A DNA stretch of 64,000 nucleotides from Calothrix anomala FACHB-343. GTDB taxonomy: Bacteria; Cyanobacteriota; Cyanobacteriia; Cyanobacteriales; Nostocaceae. The notes beneath the pieces were generated by a model that was not told where the DNA came from, made no database searches, and worked only from the letters and a program-made list of their open reading frames with translations. This document shows, in pieces, positions 57,001 through 64,000 of this stretch. The stretch covers positions 124,001 through 188,000 of the forward strand of contig NZ_JACJQG010000006.1 in NCBI RefSeq assembly GCF_014696435.1. The letters run 5' to 3'. A program made the position numbers and the translations under genes. Each line of letters opens with the position of its first letter. Within the stretch, counting starts at the first letter, position 1.

Positions 57001-57687
57001 GATGTGCTTTATTGGCGCAAAGACGGCTCAATGATTGCACTGCCGTGCAGTGATATTTTCCGGGTTGAAGGAGATAAATTCAGTGAACTGAGGATTTTCA
57101 TGGATGTGAATCCTGTATTTAATCCGAGAATCTCCGTACCCCAATCTGCTTCAGTACTGACAGTGAGCAAAGGGCAACGGTTGATTCCTCCGGGAACCAT
57201 GAGAAAACACTTTGCGGAGCATCCCGAAGGGAAAGAAAGAGTAGCCCAAGGATATGTGCCTAAATGGGCAACTGCTGGCCCTAAATGGTCTATAGGTAGC
57301 GAAAACGGCAGAGTAGCCTCCTCAGAACAATTAAAAGCCGTTGGGGAACTATCCCAGGCAATTATGGCCGAAGATTGGGCAAAAGTAAAAACTTATTTGA
57401 CCGATGACCTATTGTACAAAGTCGGTTCAGGTGAACCGATGTATGGCCCCAACGCTGTGGTGGATTTCTTCAAACAGACCTTTAAAACTACCGCCAAGTT
57501 TTATGGTCATGATGCCAGAAAAATTTGGGTAGAACCAGACATCATTACCATCGAAATGGATGCGAAATACGAACTGGTTCACAACAAAAAGCATGTGAAG
57601 GTTGCTTGCTGCGACATCTACCGGATGCGTGGTAACAAGGTCAGTGAATGGCGAGTTTATGCTGATATGACCCCTTGGCAAAACTGA
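54055..57687 (+). CDS. Giant fusion: CMD-EthD-EthD-VOC-SRPBCC-NTF2-NTF2
   Basis: A protein of 1210 residues made of small domains in series. They are CMD (1-118), two EthD domains (about 140-410), VOC/glyoxalase (about 461-700) and an SRPBCC/START-like cavity domain (about 734-880; FSIPVYAAWDIVWDVVKD). Two NTF2/SnoaL-like domains end it (about 905-1040 and 1086-1208). VOC metal ligands are visible in VQHVGVT, NAMHISF and GEQLEFN. Two ATG codons inside the frame, at 54433 (after GGACAGCAGCA) and 56749 (after AGAGGAAAC), look like the starts of once-separate genes and could still be used. Each part has a separate homolog nearby. By the families, it is likely a cytoplasmic enzyme complex on one small hydrophobic substrate (inference). 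Confidence 0.82.
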   Translation: MKQERAYKNAVLDDQELQESLKQINPKFGDFVIRVAGEAWGLPLIDQKTKALITIAIDVVNQDHRGAGNPFAAHINMALKQGATREEIEELLLFLCVYAGFNKVAACFGTLNQIFDNLNSIPRTAAMLSATKESNQADYSARDSQGKVAFYVLLWKRDAISLELFDNYWKDVHGPVCARLPGQYQYWQFHVARNEGCLWPEIPGLDYSWDIEDNFDGIAELTFESDADRQTWFQASAILMDDEHNLFRKAIGYNTSPGNSITYLDRIPTGDPNGEVGVIKFHVLIKKADGASTAAFRRYLTDTFAPKVSNSDVVLKLRLHLFEEVDNSRPDAAGVSHYEPPVKQYHAACEIAFLNPLDREKFFASADYAAALQDAAQYIKQIQPFSERSAYTFVYNSQMTLAGQRSAKVADLITKIGAANQIQNDIVSLMINGQTDYANGKVLAQNGQAALQNHQPVNSSGLGHLLQGVQHVGVTIHDMAKSLEFYTEVLGGKLVVGESELVGDVIQNTLFQKEELEALAQGIDPEKADIPHLRSGKQDALDVKFISFGNTVVELIYVREAGKANAPYGSRTSIPSHIGHVNAMHISFNVKEGVDLNEFAKILEEESHRRGMKNVVCNRVIHVKSEAERRAVALRYNSFKFWNEPEAIAAGEPEVDWSKDPMEGWSLFYCKGPNGEQLEFNQVTRKVKTRFQESMEEYNQANGTSFIFPDNQVANDILKARSFQQVLNGQSSGKTGLYFTFSIPVYAAWDIVWDVVKDKIENTSRYNPEAQAPQILARFHDGMLRQMNALGMVVKERITIDEKLGSITHDLVDNPLFKGRIINTVVRAKEPHTPVSISYTLNWEPVNAEAIKMVPKIEEKLHQAIEKSVLLAKEVAENQAAQKKDNFQLQASTNRGNLMSNNLPGTNTDLVKRLFSRGEAFDSEGFVTFFTDTPVYQFGNFDVCLDKESIKKSADAFFSKIDAVYHEIKNIWEAGDVVFVEMDVLYWRKDGSMIALPCSDIFRVEGDKFSELRIFMDVNPVFNPRISVPQSASVLTVSKGQRLIPPGTMRKHFAEHPEGKERVAQGYVPKWATAGPKWSIGSENGRVASSEQLKAVGELSQAIMAEDWAKVKTYLTDDLLYKVGSGEPMYGPNAVVDFFKQTFKTTAKFYGHDARKIWVEPDIITIEMDAKYELVHNKKHVKVACCDIYRMRGNKVSEWRVYADMTPWQN

Positions 57688-58880
57688 GATAATCTTAGGA
57701 GATAGTAATGTCGCAGAAAGTACTCAATCTTTTACAAGCAGCTTTTGAACAGCCAAATCTACAAGAAAAACTTCATGCTGCTGATACAGCTGAGCAATTC
57801 GTCAAGATTGCTAAAGAGAACGGCTATGAATTAACTCAACAAGAATTGGCATCAGCACTTGGGAAAGTCCATGTGGTTTTTGGCCAAGTCGTCCAGTCAA
57901 TGATGGATGAGTTGGTATCACAAGCACCAAATCAAAACGGAAAAGGCCCAGTAATAGAAAAGATTTCCGGAACAAATACAGACCTAGTAAAACGTTTGTT
58001 CTCCAGAGGCGAAGCATTTGATTCGGAAGGGTTCGTGACCTTTTTTACAGACACACCAGTATATCAGTTCGGTAACTTCGATGTCTGTTTAGATAAAGAG
58101 TCGATCAAAAAATCAGCCGATGCCTTCTTTAGTAAAATCGATGCCGTTTACCACGAAATCAAGGTGATTTGGGAAGAAGGCGATGCGGTATTCGTCGAAA
58201 TGGATGTGCTTTATTGGCGCAAGGACGGCTCGATGGTATCACTTCCTTGCTTCGATATCTTCCGGGTTGAGGGGGATAAATTCAGTGAACTGAGGATTTT
58301 CATGGATGTGAATCCTGTATTTGACCCGACTATCCCAGTTCCTGAATCCGCTTCTGTGCTGACAGTCACCCAAGGAAAGCATGTTCTGCCGCCAGGAACC
58401 ATGAGAAGACACTTTGCGGAGCATCCCGAAGGGAAAGAAAGAGTCGCCCAAGGATTTGTACCTAAATGGGCAATTGCTGGGCCTAGATGGTCTATCGACA
58501 GCGAAAATGGTAAAGTAGCCTCCTCAGAACAATTAAAAGCCGTTGGGGAACTATCCCAAGCAATTATGGCTGAAGATTGGGCAAAAGTGAAAACTTACCT
58601 GACCGATGACCTATTGTACAAAGTCGGTTCAGGCGAACCGATGTATGGGCCTAATGCCGTAGTGGATTTCTTTAAACAGACCTTTAAAACTACTGCCAAG
58701 TTTTATGGACATGATGCCAGAAAAATTTGGGTAGAACCAGACATCATCACCATTGAAATGGATGCTAAATACGAGCTGGTTCACAATAAGGAACATGTGA
58801 AGGTTGCTTGCTGCGACATCTACCGGATGCGTGGTAACAAGGTCAGCGAATGGCGAGTTTACGCTGATATGACCCCTTGG
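56767..58880 (+). repeat. Duplicated NTF2-NTF2 module, 1202-bp offset
   Basis: The segment 56767-57678, the end of the giant fusion, recurs at 57969-58880 in the next gene. The offset stays 1202 bp at both ends, so I see no net insertion or deletion. The first 190 bp or so are identical except for one base (C at 56871, T at 58073). The similarity is high enough to indicate a recent duplication or ongoing gene conversion. Confidence 0.9.
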
Positions 58881-59228
58881 GGTGCAGCTGATGGCAAAGT
58901 AGTTGCTCTGGACAAGAAAAAAAGTTCAGAAGTGTTTCCAGTAATCGTTGTTTTCCAAGTCGAAACATCAAAACAGCAGGAACTTTTGGATCACATCGTC
59001 GAGTATATGGAAACATATGTGAAGCACCAACCTGGCTTCATATCCTCTACTCTCCACAAGAGTGTGGACGGTACAAGGGTTGTCAACTATGCCCAATGGG
59101 AAAGCCCGGAATTCTTCAAAGCCTCAATTAGCGGTAAGATGCGATCGCTTGAGCCGAAGATCTTCCAGCAGTTATCACCAGATGGGCATATGTACGAAAT
59201 TTATCACCAAGCTACTACTCCGTCTTGA
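57708..59228 (+). CDS. Nif11-like leader domain fused to two NTF2 domains and ABM
   Basis: A protein of 506 residues, 20 bp after the giant fusion and with a TAGGAGA ribosome-binding site. Residues 1-65 match the Nif11/nitrile-hydratase-like leader pattern: NLLQAAFEQPNLQEKLHAAD, EQFVKIAKENGYELTQQELA. Two NTF2/SnoaL-like domains follow (about 88-215 and 270-390), copies of those ending the upstream protein. An ABM (antibiotic biosynthesis monooxygenase) domain (about 404-505; VIVVFQVETSKQQELLDHIV, QPGFISSTLHKSVDGTRVVN) ends it. Nif11 domains usually act as leader peptides of modified peptides; a fusion with enzyme-like domains is odd. No double-glycine cleavage motif is seen. Confidence 0.8.
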   Translation: MSQKVLNLLQAAFEQPNLQEKLHAADTAEQFVKIAKENGYELTQQELASALGKVHVVFGQVVQSMMDELVSQAPNQNGKGPVIEKISGTNTDLVKRLFSRGEAFDSEGFVTFFTDTPVYQFGNFDVCLDKESIKKSADAFFSKIDAVYHEIKVIWEEGDAVFVEMDVLYWRKDGSMVSLPCFDIFRVEGDKFSELRIFMDVNPVFDPTIPVPESASVLTVTQGKHVLPPGTMRRHFAEHPEGKERVAQGFVPKWAIAGPRWSIDSENGKVASSEQLKAVGELSQAIMAEDWAKVKTYLTDDLLYKVGSGEPMYGPNAVVDFFKQTFKTTAKFYGHDARKIWVEPDIITIEMDAKYELVHNKEHVKVACCDIYRMRGNKVSEWRVYADMTPWGAADGKVVALDKKKSSEVFPVIVVFQVETSKQQELLDHIVEYMETYVKHQPGFISSTLHKSVDGTRVVNYAQWESPEFFKASISGKMRSLEPKIFQQLSPDGHMYEIYHQATTPS

Positions 59229-60122
59229 AGGAGCGAGCAAACTGTCTATTGAGAGAATTCCTCGCTTTGCGATCGCTTGAGGTAAATTATTCAGATTTGT
59301 CATCAAGATATTTCTCAGGATAACTTTACCTCTTTGATTTCATAATTACGGGATGGCGTGAAAATAAAGTTCAAGATTAGGTGACGTAAACTGCTACTTG
59401 ATACCAAATTTTTGGGAATGAAAATCCGAAATTTTGCTAATATTGCCCATACTTAATTTCTCAAATAATCAAGGATTTAAAACATGACATCTGAGAAAAA
59501 AGGAGCTAATGGTAAAGTAGTTGCTCTGGACAAAGAAAAAAGTTCAGAAGTATTTCCAGTAATCGTTGTTTTCCAAGTTGAAACATCACAACAGCAGGAA
59601 CTTTTGGATAACATCGTCGAGTATATGGAAACACATGTGAAGCACCAACCTGGCTTCATATCCTCTACTCTCCACAGAAGTGTAGATGGTACTAGGGTTG
59701 TCAACTATGCTCAGTGGGAAAGTCCGGAGTTCTTCAAAGCCTCAATTAGTGGTCAGATGCGATCGCTTGAGCCGAAGATATTCCAGCAGTTATCCCCAGA
59801 CGGACACATGTACGAAATTTATCACCAAGCTATTACTCCATCTTAAAAGACGGAGAACAGTCTCTATTGGGAACATTCCTCTAGAGCTACCGACTGAAGT
59901 AAATTATTCAGATTTATCATAAAGATATTTCTCAGGATAACTTTACCTCTTTGATTTAATAATTACGGGATTGTGTGAGAATTAAGTGCTAAATTAGTTG
60001 ATCCACAATCCTCATTTATGGCAAATTCTTAGGAATTAAAACCGGAAATTTTGCTAATATCGACCATACTTACTTTCTCAAATAATCAAGGATTTAAAAC
60101 ATGGCATCTGAGAAAAAAGGTA
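58887..60122 (+). repeat. Tandem duplication spanning ABM domain and DJ-1 promoter
   Basis: The unit 58887-59504 (the ABM coding end, its downstream gap and the start of a new gene) is repeated as 59505-60122. The ABM parts align with a 618-bp offset, and the two start codons at 59484 and 60101 with 617. The intergenic parts (CAGATTTGTCATCAAGATAT and CAGATTTATCATAAAGATAT) and the TCAAATAATCAAGGATTTAA leader match as well. Confidence 0.9.
59484..59846 (+). CDS. Stand-alone ABM-domain protein
   Basis: A protein of 120 residues. Residues 1-7 (MTSEKKG) match the start of the downstream DJ-1 protein (MASEKKG), while the rest is a copy of the ABM domain that ends the preceding 506-residue protein. 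It is a dimeric alpha/beta-barrel monooxygenase-type domain; members oxidise quinone-like or heme-like substrates, but no cofactor site is evident here. The upstream 100 bp match the DJ-1 leader, so both genes should share regulation. The gene therefore looks like a product of the tandem duplication, with a start taken from its neighbour. Confidence 0.85.
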   Translation: MTSEKKGANGKVVALDKEKSSEVFPVIVVFQVETSQQQELLDNIVEYMETHVKHQPGFISSTLHRSVDGTRVVNYAQWESPEFFKASISGQMRSLEPKIFQQLSPDGHMYEIYHQAITPS

Positions 60123-60736
60123 AAATTGGTGTACTTATTGAAGAACATTTTGATGCCACTGAATTTCGTCGATTCAATGAGTATTTCCCAGAAAAAGGCT
60201 ATGAAGTTGAGTATATTTCTCATCTTTGGGGTAACAAAGAACTACGCTTTGGTTCTAATCCAGAAAATGATGAAATAGAATTTCATGTCACAGTTACCAC
60301 AGAAGTTAACGATATTGACCCGACTGATTATAAAGGCATAATTTGCATTGGCGCTTATGCAATGGATCGCCTGAGATATCAAGTAAATGTGAAAAAGGGT
60401 CAAAAAAATCAAGCTCCAGCAGTTGCTTTTCTGCGGAAAGCAATGGCAACAGATAATGTGAAATTAGGGACAATTTGCCATAGTTTGTGGTTGTTCTGTG
60501 CCGATCCAGATTTAATTAAGGATCGCAAAGTCACTTGTGCCCATAACATTATTTGTGATGTAGAAAATGCTGGAGCAGATGTGGTTTATGAAAACGATGT
60601 GACAGCCGATCTAGTGATCGATGGCAATCTGATTACAGGTAAACATCCGGGAATGGTAGATCAATTTATGGAAGAGTTTGTTAAGGAAATTGAGAAAACT
60701 AGCTCTCGGAATCCAGAATTAGCTCAACAAGTTTAA
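60101..60736 (+). CDS. DJ-1/PfpI-family protein
   Basis: A protein of 211 residues with the class I glutamine-amidotransferase-like fold of DJ-1/PfpI. The start KIGVLIEEHFDATEFRRFNE holds the family's conserved acidic residue, and the nucleophile elbow GTICHSLWLFC carries a Cys-His pair. DKRKVTCAHN-like (DRKVTCAHNIICDVENAGAD) and GNLITGKHPGMVDQFM complete the domain. Members act as glyoxalases, deglycases, chaperones or isonitrile hydratases, so the reaction is open. It is the last gene of the one-strand array, followed by a strong hairpin. Confidence 0.88.
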   Translation: MASEKKGKIGVLIEEHFDATEFRRFNEYFPEKGYEVEYISHLWGNKELRFGSNPENDEIEFHVTVTTEVNDIDPTDYKGIICIGAYAMDRLRYQVNVKKGQKNQAPAVAFLRKAMATDNVKLGTICHSLWLFCADPDLIKDRKVTCAHNIICDVENAGADVVYENDVTADLVIDGNLITGKHPGMVDQFMEEFVKEIEKTSSRNPELAQQV

Positions 60737-60769
60737 TTTAAAGGCGATCAATATGAGTAATGGAGCAAA

Positions 60770-60795
60770 TTCGGTTGTGTGTTTACACAACCGGA
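60770..60795. terminator. Hairpin between convergent DJ-1 and LtrA genes
   Basis: The stem TCGGTTGTGT ... ACACAACCGGA with a four-base GTTT loop, centred on 60782, stands in the 66-bp gap between the stop codons. It is a strong candidate for a shared terminator, though T-runs are short. Confidence 0.7.
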
Positions 60796-60802
60796 TATCC
60801 AT

Positions 60803-61990
60803 TTACTCCTCAGACAAAATTGGCTGTCGGCTCCTGCTCCATAAATCTAGGGCAACTGTAACCACACAAGCCACCGCAATTAGTGTAGTTAATAATATGG
60901 GAGATAAATTTGTCCCAGCAATAGCTAGGACTAAGACAAATCCTGCAGATGCTAAACGATAAATGCTTAAAATTCTACCTTGGCGGTATTTCTCCAAAAT
61001 ACAGGTTGTGAAGTTAATTAAAGCTAAAATTAGCAAGCAAAGTGTGACAGCACCACAAAGTAACCAACGGTCTTTTTCTGGGATGACATTCTCGGTACTT
61101 GTGAAAATTATATGCTCAACACCTACGCCTGTAGCCACTAGAGAAATAGCTAGGAGGAGGTGAGCATAAAGCCAAGTAATAAAGGTAGTGATTTTACCTG
61201 ACTTCATTGTCTCTAATGGCGAACCATCAATGCTATCAAAGTACAGCCACCAAAAGCTAAAAGCAATGCTCATTCCCATTAAAGCGGTGACGATGGATGA
61301 AATATTCCACTCCTTTTCAACTACACCCTTAACGACGGCGACGACCGACTCACCTAAGACTATCATCGTAAAAAGTCCCAGTCGCTCTGGCATGTGAGAA
61401 ATATCTGGGGTGATTTGAGTAGCTAAATGGCCAGTTCCCACAGGAGCTACAAAGTCTATAAACAGTCCCAAGGCCCACAGTGCAAACCGCCAAGGAGGGG
61501 GAACAAACAGCGATAATACCCAACAACAAATACCAAGACCAAAACCGTAAATATAGCGGTTAAGTAAGGGACGAGCTAAAGGGACATGATATTTAGCGAT
61601 GAGAAATTGAACAATGAGAATACTGCGAGCACCGATGTAAGCAATTGCAAAACCAATAGAAGATTTACCTAGACCGTGATGCACATTTATTGCTAAAGCG
61701 GCAATTAGCATCATCTGTACAAAAGTTAGCAAGCGATCGGCTAAATCGTCAGTATCAAACAAATTAGCGTAAAAAGTGGCACCTAACCAACAAAACCAAA
61801 TGGGGATAAAAAGAGCAACGTAGCCGATCACACCTAGTACAGTAACATCTTTACTGAGATTGTGAGCCAATTCCGCGATCGCTACCACAAATATCAAATC
61901 GTAAAACAGCTCTAGCCAAGTAGCGCGTCTTTCTTCACCAGTATCTTCGCCAATACGTAATCTTGGCGGTTGCCATAATTTTTTGTTCAT
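60803..61990 (-). CDS. Low-temperature-requirement A (LtrA) family membrane protein
   Basis: A protein of 395 residues from the ATG at 61990; an ATG six codons earlier is less likely. The family signature RRATWLELFYDLIFVVAIAEL is near the N-terminus. About ten to eleven hydrophobic segments follow, with FIPIWFCWLGATFYANLFDTDD and MPERLGLFTMIVLGESVVAVV, the conserved ERLGLFTIIVLGE motif. LtrA proteins are poorly characterised inner-membrane proteins named after a Listeria low-temperature mutant. It converges with the array and is probably a separate unit. Confidence 0.9.
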   Translation of the reverse strand: MNKKLWQPPRLRIGEDTGEERRATWLELFYDLIFVVAIAELAHNLSKDVTVLGVIGYVALFIPIWFCWLGATFYANLFDTDDLADRLLTFVQMMLIAALAINVHHGLGKSSIGFAIAYIGARSILIVQFLIAKYHVPLARPLLNRYIYGFGLGICCWVLSLFVPPPWRFALWALGLFIDFVAPVGTGHLATQITPDISHMPERLGLFTMIVLGESVVAVVKGVVEKEWNISSIVTALMGMSIAFSFWWLYFDSIDGSPLETMKSGKITTFITWLYAHLLLAISLVATGVGVEHIIFTSTENVIPEKDRWLLCGAVTLCLLILALINFTTCILEKYRQGRILSIYRLASAGFVLVLAIAGTNLSPILLTTLIAVACVVTVALDLWSRSRQPILSEE

Positions 61991-62008
61991 TAGAACCGTA
62001 ATATCCAC

Positions 62009-63129
62009 TACTCATGGAAAACTATTTTACGAGGTTCGTTTCACATCTGAGTTAGGTAATTTATGCAAATTCTGCTTGAACAATCATTATGTAGGTTTGT
62101 GTAACTACTTTGCTGTCATCAGTTTTACGAGAATCGCTACATTTTTTGATACTCAGTCCGTCAAAAACATGTAGAATGTCTCTTGTTCTTAGCCAGTCAA
62201 ATTTACAGAATTCATCTTGATATATGTCAGGAACCTCAGCCTAAAGGCATGAGGCTTGAAAGAGTAATCGACAAGCCATCCTGACCAGCCTAAGTAGGGG
62301 CAGGTTGACCGAGATCATCATTAATAGTTGAATATTGGTAAACTCGCCCCTACTATGTTTTTTGAGTCACGACACCAAAGAATGCGAAGCTAGTTCTTTG
62401 CTCTGTCGCTGAGGGTTAAGGGACTTCCAGAAAATAAATTATCCAATTTCCGAGAGAAGATATTTTTATTTTTCCCCCTGCTCCCTGCCCCCTGCCCCCT
62501 GCCTACACAGTGATAGTATATTTTTTTAGTTGGAAGTCCCTAAACAGTTCTAAGGTCACTGGAACAGTGCTTTCAGCCGAACAAGCTCTTAAAACCTTGG
62601 CGTTAGCGCAGCGTTAGCGAGGCACGAGCGTCAGCTAACATTACCCCTTTTGGGAGGCACAACAAAGTGCAAAACACTATGTGTACAGGGTTGCAAGATT
62701 TGAAGTGGTAATTGTCCCATTGAAAGTGCATTACAAAAGTACACCGATTCAAGCAACCCCAAGGCAGTAGTGAAAACTATCAAGCCGTCCTATAAGGACG
62801 GGGTTTCTACCCATTTTTCTGATGAGTGTCGAGACAGTTAAAGCGTTCCCAGCCATAAAAACAGCAATGCTTTTTGATAGTCGAACTAGATATTGATAAA
62901 TTCCAGGACTATTACAAACAATTACTCTGACGATGCAACAAGTAATAAATCTGCGAAATTAAATTAAATAGATGACATACGTCAAAATTTAGATTTCGCA
63001 ACAAAATAGACGGGCACAAAATCAGAAATATCAACCGCCCACGACGCTGAGAACACAAAAACATCGAGTTTCACAGGATACCGACGGAAGTCCGACAATA
63101 TCTATCCTTTTATTTCTGTAACAACAAAG
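62009..63129. other. Long non-coding region with element remnants
   Basis: 1.1 kb without a gene. It holds an inverted repeat at 62294-62353 (GTAGGGGCAGGTT with AACTCGCCCCTAC), a CCCTGCCCCCTGCCCCCTGCC tract near 62484-62503 and, at about 62600-62815, a probable IS200/IS605 end. The last 150 bp, before the epimerase-like gene, are AT-rich and should carry its promoter. Confidence 0.65.
62600..62815 (+). mobile_element. IS200/IS605 right-end / omega-RNA remnant
   Basis: The stretch ends in the hairpin CCGTCC ... GGACGG at 62785-62801 followed by GGTTTCTACCC. This matches, from memory, right ends of cyanobacterial tnpB elements, and the preceding 150 bp (GGGAGGCACAACAAAGTGC ... AAGCAACCCCAAGGCAGTAG) resemble the 3' part of a tnpB/omega-RNA region. 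No open tnpB frame remains, so it is a solo end. Confidence 0.5.
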
Positions 63130-64000
63130 ATGAACAAACTCAACTTCTCAATCTCAGATACAATCACTGGTTACGTCACTGACTTTAACCCCAGTGATAA
63201 GTCTTTTGGTATTAAAACCTCAGGCGATCAAGAATACAGAGCATACCTCACACCCACAGTTTATGCCAGAATTGCCCAAAACCTAGAAGAGCCTTATAGA
63301 GACTGTACTGGTCAAATTGAACAACTTCTAGTACCAGGGCAACATGTATTCGTCTACGGGATTTATTATCCCCAAGGAGATGGATACAAATTTGAAGCTA
63401 AGTCCCTAGTCTTCCCCAACGACAAACCCGGTTCCTATCGCCACGAAGAACCAGACTGGTGGATTAAGCAAATCCGTTCCATTGCTGATAGTTACCTCAA
63501 ATGGCAGTTTAACTATCCCGATCGCGAAATTGATTACCACGAATATCGTACATATTTACACTTGGCTGGTGGTAAGAAACGCGACGACTTCTTACAAGAA
63601 ACTGATACCATTTCTCGTCTTGTTTATGGTTTTGCTTCAGCGTTCCTGTTAACCGGTGAAGACCGCTTTCTCCAAGCAGCAGAAAGAGGCACAGATTACC
63701 TGCGCGAACACATGCGCTTCTACGATCCTGATGAAAACCTCATTTACTGGTATCACGGTGTAAAAGTTACCGGACGCAGAGAACAAAAACTACTCACCTC
63801 CGAGTTTAGCGACGACTACGACGCTATCCCCGCCTACGAACAAATTTACGCCTTAGCCGGGCCAATTCAAACCTACCGGATTACAGGCGATCCGCGCATT
63901 CTCAAAGATGCAGAGATGACTGTGGATTTATTTGATAAATTCTTCCTGGATAAAGACGGTGGTGGCTATTTCTCCCACATTGACCCGATTACCCTCGATC
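63130..64000 (+). CDS. N-acylglucosamine 2-epimerase-family protein (5' part)
   Basis: The gene starts at the ATG at 63130 and runs off the right edge after 290 codons. The first 110 residues (ISDTITGYVTDFNPSDKSFG, FVYGIYYPQGDGYKFEAKSL) are an N-terminal extension of beta-type sequence. The (alpha/alpha)6 barrel of the AGE family follows, with SRLVYGFASAFLLTGEDRFL, EHMRFYDPDENLIYWYHGVK, YDAIPAYEQIYALAGPIQTY and a GGGYFSHIDP stretch. AGE proteins interconvert N-acetylglucosamine and N-acetylmannosamine or act on related sugars. The extension is a known cyanobacterial variant, but the substrate is uncertain. Confidence 0.85.
   Translation, partial: MNKLNFSISDTITGYVTDFNPSDKSFGIKTSGDQEYRAYLTPTVYARIAQNLEEPYRDCTGQIEQLLVPGQHVFVYGIYYPQGDGYKFEAKSLVFPNDKPGSYRHEEPDWWIKQIRSIADSYLKWQFNYPDREIDYHEYRTYLHLAGGKKRDDFLQETDTISRLVYGFASAFLLTGEDRFLQAAERGTDYLREHMRFYDPDENLIYWYHGVKVTGRREQKLLTSEFSDDYDAIPAYEQIYALAGPIQTYRITGDPRILKDAEMTVDLFDKFFLDKDGGGYFSHIDPITLD

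Noticed and set aside
51529-60736. Type II polyketide cluster
   Set aside because: SnoaL-like, ABM and EthD domains suggest it, but there is no ketosynthase, chain-length factor, ACP or ketoreductase in the array. The synthase at 27738 is FabF-like and 24 kb away.
1-64000. tRNA or rRNA genes
   Set aside because: No cloverleaf with TTC-loop sequence or conserved rRNA segment was recognised in the gaps I read, though a covariance scan could not be run.

Overview
The window comes from the chromosome of a filamentous, probably Nostocales-type, cyanobacterium. The evidence is the psbD-psbC pair with its overlapping GTG start, ycf4, an SLH-type iron-uptake porin, DUF2103 next to clpS, very frequent GCGATCGC (HIP1) sites, heptanucleotide tandem repeats, and abundant small inverted-repeat elements. 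No rRNA, tRNA or CRISPR array was found. The genus cannot be fixed from sequence reading alone.

Layout. 0-13 kb: a BrnT-type toxin with the start of its antitoxin, an epimerase-like reductase, hemE, a membrane protein, oligopeptidase B, a sugar-type ABC binding lipoprotein, a glycosyltransferase, a broken FkbM methyltransferase beside a MITE, a second-type clpS with DUF2103, and pnp. This is followed by about 750 bp of mobile-element debris that includes a group II intron-like stretch. 13-22.6 kb: a GNAT gene, then a SNF2 helicase gene whose 3' end is lost at the edge of a half-MITE. Next come a caspase-like protease and an NB-ARC/TPR STAND ATPase that share one small helical domain, with a 42-bp minisatellite between them. 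The SWIM zinc-finger gene that normally partners SNF2 follows, then a Trypco1-like protein and a PCP_red mini-protein. 23-29 kb: psbD-psbC, ycf4, a cyclophilin lipoprotein and a beta-ketoacyl synthase. 29-40.5 kb: a DUF928 protein, a CHASE2-adenylate/guanylate cyclase and two tandem secreted TPR-CHAT proteins, which look like an extracytoplasmic sensing/protease locus. 40.7-51 kb: a solitary tnpB with its right end, two convergent RTX-repeat proteins (one with cupin-CHRD-cupin-RTX order), an SDR and a porin.

51.5-60.7 kb is the most unusual part. It is a one-strand array of genes built from small ligand-binding or cofactor-free enzyme domains: CMD, EthD, VOC, SRPBCC-like, NTF2/SnoaL-like, ABM and DJ-1/PfpI. 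These are shuffled, fused and tandemly duplicated. One 1210-residue protein joins CMD, two EthD, VOC, SRPBCC-like and two NTF2 domains. The next has a Nif11-like leader domain, two NTF2 domains and an ABM domain. The following small ABM gene appears to have been created by a tandem duplication that gave it the promoter and first codons of the DJ-1 gene. No polyketide synthase or other scaffold-making enzyme is in the window, so the substrate is unknown. The window ends with an LtrA-family membrane protein and the 5' part of an N-acylglucosamine 2-epimerase-family gene.

Functional calls rest on motif recognition by eye; no database search was run.
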